The position numbers and the translations under genes are program-made. 43,691 nt of DNA from IMG/VR virus record IMGVR_UViG_3300025154_000178, positions 1 through 43,691 of that record; one strand, written 5' to 3'. The stretch comes from a virus. Every line of letters starts with the position of its first letter. Positions within the stretch are counted from its first letter, which is position 1. The notes beneath the pieces are model-generated. The model was not told the origin of the DNA and did not search any database. It saw only the letters and a program-made list of their open reading frames with translations. This document shows positions 39,677-43,691 of this stretch, piece after piece.

Positions 39677-39710
39677 AATTAACAAAATAAAAAATAATTG
39701 CTTTTTCCTC

Positions 39711-39738
39711 TTGCAATCCGCTCAATGAGTGGTAAAAT
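39711..39738 (+). promoter_or_regulatory. Sigma-70-like promoter
   Basis: TTGCAA, 16 bases, TAAAAT. The upstream sequence is AT-rich and could serve as an UP element. It would drive the genes from 39795 onward. Its -35 resembles those of the promoters at 29036 and 41940. Confidence 0.6.
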
Positions 39739-39794
39739 ATAGGTAAGAGCAGAGGGAATGGGCAATTAAGCCGAATCGAAAAACGGAGACAGCC

Positions 39795-40016
39795 ATGAGA
39801 ATTAAAATCGGAAATAAAGAAGTCCTGATCATCAAAAGAGAAGAATCGGCAGAATACGAATCAATAATCAAGATTCAATCCTCAACAAGCGCTCAGCCTT
39901 TCTGTGGAATTAACTTTCTGGATGGCAAGGCGGTTGGCGGTTCAACGATGTCTCAGGGCCAGGTTGATGGCCTGATCGCCAATGCAAAGAAATCCGGTTT
40001 TGAAATTCAAGAATAA
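39795..40016 (+). CDS. Small hypothetical protein
   Basis: A 73-residue protein (KIGNKEVLIIKREESAEYES; GSTMSQGQVDGLIANAKKSG). It begins as a small beta sheet and ends in a helix. ACGGAGACAGCC precedes the ATG, about 57 bases after a good promoter. Function unknown. Confidence 0.58.
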   Translation: MRIKIGNKEVLIIKREESAEYESIIKIQSSTSAQPFCGINFLDGKAVGGSTMSQGQVDGLIANAKKSGFEIQE

Positions 40017-40029
40017 AAGGAGATAAGCC

Positions 40030-40233
40030 ATGTATTTAATCGCAAACGCATCACAGGGAGATACAATAGTAGAAAAAAAGGAAATCCTTCAGGCAAATTA
40101 CGATATGAGAATGTGTATCGCGCCGGAATGGGATAAGCCAAAGGTATTTGAGTTTCTACCAGGCTGCGCCGGAACGGATTGCCAGTGTGGCGGGAAGATC
40201 CACCCCAAAAGCCAAGAAATCTTGCTACCATGA
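40030..40233 (+). CDS. CGG-motif protein, module 1
   Basis: A 67-residue protein with GCAGTDCQCGGKI near the end, resembling CGSADCLCGGNFG in the product at 42030. The shared pattern is C-x4-C-x-CGG with D before the second Cys, which may bind metal. AAGGAGATAAGCC precedes the ATG. Its stop overlaps the next HTH gene (ATGA). It is the first gene of a three-gene set that has a counterpart at 42030-43129. Confidence 0.58.
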   Translation: MYLIANASQGDTIVEKKEILQANYDMRMCIAPEWDKPKVFEFLPGCAGTDCQCGGKIHPKSQEILLP

Positions 40234-40442
40234 CCCCTCAAGAACTAAAAGCCAAGCGCCTGGCCGCCGGACTATCCAGAGCCGAAGCGGCTAGGTTATC
40301 ACAAACACCGCTCCGCACATGGGAGGGATGGGAGGCAGATGGAAAGGGTAACCGCCGGGTGCCGGGGATCGCGGTGGCCTGGCTGGAACTGTATGTCGAG
40401 GTAAAAGGAAAGCACAGCCATGCCGGAGAGGATAAACAGTGA
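40230..40442 (+). CDS. HTH protein, module 1
   Basis: A 70-residue XRE-type HTH protein: TPQELKAKRLAAGLSRAEAA, RLSQTPLRTWEGWEADGKGN and RRVPGIAVAWLELY. This resembles antitoxin-type or phage regulators with a Trp in the recognition helix. ATG 40230 overlaps the preceding stop. The related HTH gene is at 42789. No toxin-like partner is recognisable. Confidence 0.68.
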   Translation: MTPQELKAKRLAAGLSRAEAARLSQTPLRTWEGWEADGKGNRRVPGIAVAWLELYVEVKGKHSHAGEDKQ

Positions 40443-40443
40443 G

Positions 40444-40516
40444 GTATCTACAGCGTCCGAGTTGCGATACCAGTAAATACTCGAGGCGCGCACAGGTTCG
40501 AATCCTGTTGGCTACT
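40444..40516 (+). other. tRNA-like structure or tRNA relic
   Basis: At canonical tRNA numbering, nt 49-65 form a perfect T arm, ACAGG-TTCGAAT-CCTGT, and nt 1-7 (GTATCTA) pair with 66-72 (TGGCTAC) at six of seven positions including one wobble. D and anticodon arms are not canonical; instead CGAGT (40458-40462) can pair with ACTCG (40479-40483). No CCA is encoded. It starts two bases after the HTH stop. Either a decayed tRNA, an attachment-site relic or a tRNA mimic. Confidence 0.4.
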
Positions 40517-40545
40517 TTTAATCATGGAGTTTTCGGGGGAAACGA

Positions 40546-40740
40546 ATGAAAATGATTGCAACGGTAAATATAACACTATCTGTCCAATGCCATAGCACAT
40601 GGGGTGACGACTGCACTATGTCGCAGGTAAAAAAACAAGCAAAAGAAGAAGCAATGTCGTTGGCAACAAGGGCATTAAGGTCAGACCCGTTAGTTTCCAA
40701 CATAACACCCGGCAAAATATCGATAACACTGACGGATTAA
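40546..40740 (+). CDS. Small hypothetical protein
   Basis: A 64-residue protein (ATVNITLSVQCHSTWGDDCT; KEEAMSLATRALRSDPLVSN) with two Cys residues. It begins at ATG 40546 with GGGGGAAACGA upstream. No family named. It lies inside module 1, between HTH and HYNNAL genes. Confidence 0.55.
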   Translation: MKMIATVNITLSVQCHSTWGDDCTMSQVKKQAKEEAMSLATRALRSDPLVSNITPGKISITLTD

Positions 40741-40746
40741 ATCAAA

Positions 40747-40914
40747 ATGAAGATCCACTACAATAACGCACTCAATTATTGGTTATTCTTTTTACCGGCA
40801 TGCAATCAAAAAACCGAAGTTTCCAGCACAGCGGCAACAAGGGATAAAAACAAGGTAACATGTAAGCGCTGTCTCAAGATCCTTGGGTTGATTCCTAAAA
40901 AGGAGGCTGCGTGA
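40747..40914 (+). CDS. HYNNAL/CKRC protein, module 1
   Basis: A 55-residue protein with an N-terminal KIHYNNAL and a C-terminal TRDKNKVTCKRCLKILGLIP. The product at 42968 shares both ends (IIHYNNAL and TCKRCLKILGLLP), so the two are clear paralogues. Cys residues near the middle (PAC) and the end (CKRC) could form a single zinc site. No strong ribosome site. Function unknown. Confidence 0.65.
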   Translation: MKIHYNNALNYWLFFLPACNQKTEVSSTAATRDKNKVTCKRCLKILGLIPKKEAA

Positions 40915-40988
40915 AAACCTAACAACTCGGCCAAAAAAGCGGGTATTCTGCGAGTGTAGGGACTAGACTAAGGCTTTGTGGTTATTGG

Positions 40989-41017
40989 TTTAATATTTTG
41001 GCGTGATGGAGTATAAT
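40989..41017 (+). promoter_or_regulatory. Promoter upstream of the CTTTG array
   Basis: TTTAAT, 17 bases, TATAAT (41012-41017). The -10 is perfect and the -35 is poor, so an activator may be needed. The CTTTG array begins just after it and would lie in the 5' leader of the gene at 41167. Confidence 0.5.
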
Positions 41018-41024
41018 TTATCAA

Positions 41025-41145
41025 CTTTGGCCTCTTTGCAGGCTTTATCATAATCGGCTTTGCCTACTTGGGGCTTTGGGGCGCTTTGCAGGGACTTTGC
41101 CTTGTTTTGAGGCTTTGGGTGCTTATGTAGGCTTTGGCAACTTTG
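41025..41145 (+). repeat. Phased CTTTG repeat array
   Basis: Nine CTTTG copies (41025, 41034, 41058, 41074, 41084, 41095, 41113, 41132, 41141), often as GGCTTTG, with partial copies (CTTTA, CTTG, CTTA) filling gaps, so the period is about 9-11 bases. The repeats fall in all three frames, so they are not a protein repeat. The frame with FGLFAGFIIIGFAYLGL reads as a hydrophobic peptide but has no start codon. Confidence 0.6.
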
Positions 41146-41166
41146 ACATAGAAAGGAGAAAAGAAG

Positions 41167-41403
41167 ATGAAAAATAAGGAGTGGAAGGAAAAGCCAGACA
41201 CAGAAGGGTTATGGTGGATGTTCGACACCGCCGACCCGGAAGAAGATTGCGATTTGTGCCGAGTGGATACATTTCTCGGGGTTCTATGCCTTTTTGACCT
41301 CGGTTATCCAGTAAACTACGCAAAACCAACGGCAGTTGACGGTTTAGGCGATGGGTTTCTGTTCTACGGGCCGATACTACCACCAGCGAGGCCGAAATCA
41401 TGA
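41167..41403 (+). CDS. Small hypothetical protein
   Basis: A 78-residue protein (KEWKEKPDTEGLWWMFDTAD; VLCLFDLGYPVNYAKPTAVD) with Cys residues in EEDCDLC. AGAAAGGAGAAAAGAAG precedes the ATG. It follows a 5' leader that contains the CTTTG array. Overlaps the next gene by ATGA. Confidence 0.58.
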   Translation: MKNKEWKEKPDTEGLWWMFDTADPEEDCDLCRVDTFLGVLCLFDLGYPVNYAKPTAVDGLGDGFLFYGPILPPARPKS

Positions 41404-41669
41404 ATCAATGCGAGAAGTGTGGAGAATTAAACAGGCAGGTTACGAAATACCACGTAGGCTGCGGCGGTATCGAGATCGGTAGCGATCCAGGTCCAAGGTG
41501 CGAGTTTTACGACATCAATCAGCGCAACGACGAACATCTGCACATTTACTGCCAGTGTGGGTATGATTGGATTGTTGATGTGTTGAAATCGCCGGAAGTA
41601 ATTGAAATAAATATTGAACCAAAAGAACTCAAACAATTACTTTTTAGAAAATACGCGGCAAAACCCTAA
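41400..41669 (+). CDS. Small zinc-ribbon protein
   Basis: An 89-residue protein with CEKCG near the start, GCGG, and IYCQCGYDW in the middle: six Cys residues in pairs, likely one or two zinc sites. The C-terminal helix is rich in Glu/Lys. Overlaps the previous gene by ATGA. Probably nucleic-acid binding; no family named. Confidence 0.58.
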   Translation: MNQCEKCGELNRQVTKYHVGCGGIEIGSDPGPRCEFYDINQRNDEHLHIYCQCGYDWIVDVLKSPEVIEINIEPKELKQLLFRKYAAKP

Positions 41670-41678
41670 CAACAAAAC

Positions 41679-41756
41679 AAAAGTTCCAACGAGCCTTTTC
41701 ATTTTGACGAGCGGCGTTTCAAAAGTTCCAACGAGGTTTTTGAAAGTTCCAACGGG
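41679..41756 (+). repeat. AAAGTTCCAACG repeats at 21-bp multiples
   Basis: Three copies of AAAGTTCCAACGAG/GGG with the conserved G at 41683, 41725 and 41746, spaced exactly 42 and 21 bases. Copies 1 and 3 are followed by CTTTTTCATTTT-GACG-type sequence. Same-face spacing suggests cooperative protein binding. They lie in a 360-base gene-free stretch (41670-42029) that also contains a hairpin and a promoter. Confidence 0.65.
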
Positions 41757-41817
41757 CTTTTTCATTTTTTGACGTTCTATCCGCAACAGCCGCAACTTTC
41801 CTGTCCCGACCGGGCCT

Positions 41818-41856
41818 GACCGCTGTGCCGATCGGTTTTACAATCGATCGGCGGTC
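41818..41856 (+). other. Bulged hairpin upstream of module 2
   Basis: GACCG (41818-41822) pairs with CGGTC (41852-41856) and CCGATCG (41828-41834) with CGATCGG (41845-41851); a five-base bulge CTGTG lies on the left. No T run follows. It could be a structured leader of an upstream transcript or a binding site. Confidence 0.5.
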
Positions 41857-41939
41857 GCCTGGCTCATCGCTCCAAATCCACCACGAGCAGCTCCTATATA
41901 AATAATATCATCTTTTTTTTATTTTGCTCCATTTTGCCC

Positions 41940-41968
41940 TTGCATTGTACGCCAGTCGAGTATACTAT
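41940..41968 (+). promoter_or_regulatory. Promoter for module 2
   Basis: TTGCAT (41940-41945) with TATACT at 41961-41966 (15 bases) or TACTAT at 41963-41968 (17 bases). The leader that follows resembles that of 39795 (TAGG, then CGG-ATCG-AAA motifs). It would drive the genes from 42030. Confidence 0.55.
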
Positions 41969-42029
41969 TTAATTAACGATAGGGAGTAGGCCGGAATAAA
42001 CCGGGATCGGAAACAAAAAGGGGAAAATT

Positions 42030-42287
42030 ATGAAGAAAATCACCTTATCAAACAACTTCCACAATACCGAGGCAACAGTTATCCCGCAGGCTATCACAGA
42101 GGGGAGATTTAAGGGATACGCCAAAATAAGCCGCAAGACTGCAATGCGCCTGAAAAATGAGTTGTGCGGATCGGCCGACTGTCTGTGTGGCGGGAATTTT
42201 GGAGAGCGTGGCGGTAGTCACCTTGAGGTTATTAATGAGGATTACGAGCGCAATTACATCATTGATTTAGGGGCAAGCCATTTTTAA
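42030..42287 (+). CDS. CGG-motif protein, module 2
   Basis: An 85-residue protein (KKITLSNNFHNTEATVIPQA; YAKISRKTAMRLKNELCG) with CGSADCLCGGNFGERGG and a C-terminal VINEDYERNYIIDLGA. It shares the Cys-Asp-Cys-CGG motif with the 40030 product. AAAAGGGGAAAATT precedes the ATG. First gene of the second three-gene set. Confidence 0.65.
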   Translation: MKKITLSNNFHNTEATVIPQAITEGRFKGYAKISRKTAMRLKNELCGSADCLCGGNFGERGGSHLEVINEDYERNYIIDLGASHF

Positions 42288-42375
42288 TTATCCCGCTCTA
42301 TTCCAGCCCATCACCAACCAGGTGGGCTGCGATAGGTTGGGGCAATTATGCCGGGGAAATACTGAGGGGGAAATT

Positions 42376-42792
42376 ATGGCATACGTATCACAGCAACTCA
42401 AAAAAGAATTACAGCCGGCAATCATGGCTATCTGTAAAAAATACGGGATCAAGGCCAGCTTAGCGGTGCGTAATCACTCTACCCTTTGCCTTAATATCAA
42501 ATCAGGGCCGATTGATTTTATCACTCCCTGGAATAAATTCACAAAGGATCGGCAGGAGCGCAATGGCCTGAAATTTTACGAGTCGAAAAGCATTGATCTC
42601 CCGTCGCAGGGGATAGCAAAAGGGATTTTCACCGGGCAGGCCGCAGAGTTCGTTGATGAGATTTACCCGGCAATGGATAAAGGCAATTGGGATAAATCGG
42701 ACATTATGACCGACTATTTTAATGTTGGATGGTATGTGGATATTAATATCGGCCAGTGGGATAAGCCGTACGTGTTGGAGGCCAGTAAATGA
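42376..42792 (+). CDS. Conserved phage/plasmid-type protein
   Basis: A 138-residue protein (SQQLKKELQPAIMAICKKYG; IKASLAVRNHSTLCLNIKSG) of a type seen in phages and plasmids without known role. The C-terminal half has AAEFVDEIYPAMDKGNWDKS and YFNVGWYVDINIGQWDKPY. ATG 42376 follows GAGGGGGAAATT. The gap before it has AGCCCA/TGGGCT and CACC/GGTG inverted repeats. Its stop overlaps the HTH gene. Confidence 0.65.
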   Translation: MAYVSQQLKKELQPAIMAICKKYGIKASLAVRNHSTLCLNIKSGPIDFITPWNKFTKDRQERNGLKFYESKSIDLPSQGIAKGIFTGQAAEFVDEIYPAMDKGNWDKSDIMTDYFNVGWYVDINIGQWDKPYVLEASK

Positions 42793-42968
42793 CAAAGGAA
42801 GATTTTAAAGCAGCAAGAAAATTACTCAACCTCTCGACCGCGCAGCTCGGTAAGCGGGTGCGGCTATCGGGCAGGACGATCGAGAAATATGAGCAAGGGA
42901 TATCCAAAGTACCAGGGCCTGTCGCTGCCCTGGTTGAGATGATGATTCAGGGTAGATGGGGGAAATAA
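42789..42968 (+). CDS. HTH protein, module 2
   Basis: A 59-residue XRE-type HTH protein: KAARKLLNLSTAQLGKRVRL, SGRTIEKYEQGISKVPGPVA. It aligns with the 40230 product around the HTH and the VPG. ATGA overlap at its start, and TAATG overlap with the next gene at its end, so it is translated as part of a tight unit. Confidence 0.72.
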   Translation: MTKEDFKAARKLLNLSTAQLGKRVRLSGRTIEKYEQGISKVPGPVAALVEMMIQGRWGK

Positions 42969-43129
42969 TGATGATCATCCACTACAACAACGCGCTCGGC
43001 AACGACCGCGGATACTCGGCATGTCCAGCGCAGGGGCCGACGATCCCGACGACGAGGGATAAATCCAGGGTGACGTGCAAGCGCTGCCTCAAGATCCTCG
43101 GGCTGCTGCCTAAAAAGGATAGCAAATGA
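42968..43129 (+). CDS. HYNNAL/CKRC protein, module 2
   Basis: A 53-residue protein (start at 42968 or 42971) with MIIHYNNALGNDRGYSACPA and a C-terminal TCKRCLKILGLLPKK, clearly homologous to the 40747 product. The conserved ends and variable middle suggest a small zinc-stabilised protein. It ends the rightward transcript. Confidence 0.68.
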   Translation: MMIIHYNNALGNDRGYSACPAQGPTIPTTRDKSRVTCKRCLKILGLLPKKDSK

Positions 43130-43166
43130 TCTAGGCATAGGGCACACCACAGCACATCGCACCACC

Positions 43167-43205
43167 AAACCCGGAAGGCATGACCGCTTGTCCGGGTTTT
43201 CTTTT
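43167..43205 (+). terminator. Rho-independent terminator of the rightward operon
   Basis: AAACCCGGA (43167-43175) pairs with TCCGGGTTT (43191-43199), loop of 15 bases, followed by TCTTTT. It closes the early rightward transcript after module 2. Confidence 0.8.
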
Positions 43206-43691
43206 GCCCTTTCCCTTTCGCTTTCCTTTATCCCTTCCTTCCTCCTGCAGTATCACCCGCAGCACAGGCCTTCCTTTCCTGTTTGGCTCGCCTTATCTGG
43301 CATTGTCATAGTTGTGTTATGCCGATCAGTCCCGCATCAGTCCCGCATCATCTCACTCAATCCATTGCCGATACCATAGGCCATGCCCGAGCTGCGCTGC
43401 AGCAGCCTGTCCTGTCGTCGGCTGGGACCGCTACCCCATCCATCAACCGTTATGCAATCTTCATGCCATTGCGCGTTTTCCCTTTATTTAGTTCATTGCA
43501 AAGATCGTGCCATTGTGTTACCATGTTGTAGATGTATGGTGATGGTATCGCATATCGAGCGCATGTCTAGTTGGATGTAGAGCTATATAACTAGCATGAA
43601 TGATTGATAATTGTATTGATTATTGCATGTCGTGTCGTGTCGTCTCAACCCGGTGCCGGGGGTAAAAGTATGCAAGTTTCGCGCCAAGACA
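43206..43691. other. Non-coding right end, possible packaging or late-promoter region
   Basis: No convincing gene in 486 bases on either strand. The left part is pyrimidine-rich. There is a tandem CAGTCCCGCAT pair near 43326, an inverted CTAGTT/AACTAG near 43570, repeated GTCGT near 43630 and a possible promoter TTGCAA-N17-TACCAT near 43496. If the ends join, this lies just upstream of the HNH and terminase genes, the usual place for cos/pac and a late promoter, but no specific site can be identified. Confidence 0.5.

Noticed and set aside
39026-39685. 219-residue reverse ORF
   Set aside because: Opposes two forward genes with proper starts or zinc motifs, and shows no domain pattern.
40444-40516. 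A functional canonical tRNA gene
   Set aside because: D and anticodon arms do not pair, the conserved U33 position is not U, and there is one acceptor mismatch; kept only as tRNA-like.
41028-41124. Hydrophobic peptide FGLFAGFIIIGFAYLGL as a gene
   Set aside because: No start codon between the upstream stop and the peptide; the CTTTG periodicity runs through all frames and explains the composition.
43188-43580. Three overlapping forward ORFs of 63-82 residues at the right end
   Set aside because: No ribosome sites, low-complexity Ser/Pro/Cys composition, and the first starts in the arm of a terminator.

Overview
The window reads as the genome, or nearly the whole genome, of a temperate tailed phage with a long non-contractile tail (siphovirus type). 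The left 27 kb is one rightward late operon in the standard order: HNH endonuclease, terminase small and large subunits, HK97-type portal, ClpP-like head protease, major capsid protein, head-tail joining proteins, major tail protein, frameshifted tail chaperones, tape measure, tail tip and fibres. Most genes overlap by 1 to 4 bases (ATGA, TGATG, TAATG), so translation is probably coupled. The host is not identified. Lipoprotein and Sec signal peptides point to a Gram-negative, and the general character suggests a deltaproteobacterial-type environmental host, but this is inference.

Layout. 41-9276: packaging, head and connector. 9355-13758: tail chaperones, with a canonical -1 slippery heptamer, and the tape measure, whose 5' end carries a 167-bp tandem duplication that created an extra chimeric cistron. 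13745-20512: tail tip and host-contact proteins, two with export signals. 20604-22652: a cluster of very small membrane and zinc-ribbon proteins that probably includes the lysis functions. 22670-27452: a second block of fibre-like and exported proteins. 27484-27681: a likely phage attachment site made of the 3' half of a tRNA-Leu(UAA) gene, its terminator and flanking 9-10 bp repeats. 27693-28967 (leftward) and 29071 onward (rightward): a divergent lysogeny/early switch with two small HTH proteins. 29346-31438: small early genes. 31857-38604: recombination and replication genes (RusA-like resolvase, SMC/SbcC-like ATPase, RecT, MBL-fold protein, winged-helix replication protein with internal iterons, loader-like protein). 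38923-43129: small accessory genes separated by several repeat arrays, including a duplicated three-gene set. 43130-43691: terminator and non-coding sequence.

How it fits together. The two small HTH proteins probably choose between leftward (lysogenic) and rightward (early) transcription. RecT, the ATPase and RusA provide recombination, and the winged-helix protein probably starts replication at iterons in its own gene. Late transcription then makes heads and tails and ends at a bidirectional terminator beside attP.

Notable gaps: I found no integrase, despite a convincing attP, and no recognisable endolysin. The most unusual features are five late-operon proteins with signal peptides (one joined to a classic tail-fibre module), the tape-measure duplication, the duplicated CGG/HTH/HYNNAL gene set on the right, and several independent phased repeat arrays. 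All functional names come from reading the sequences; no database search was run.
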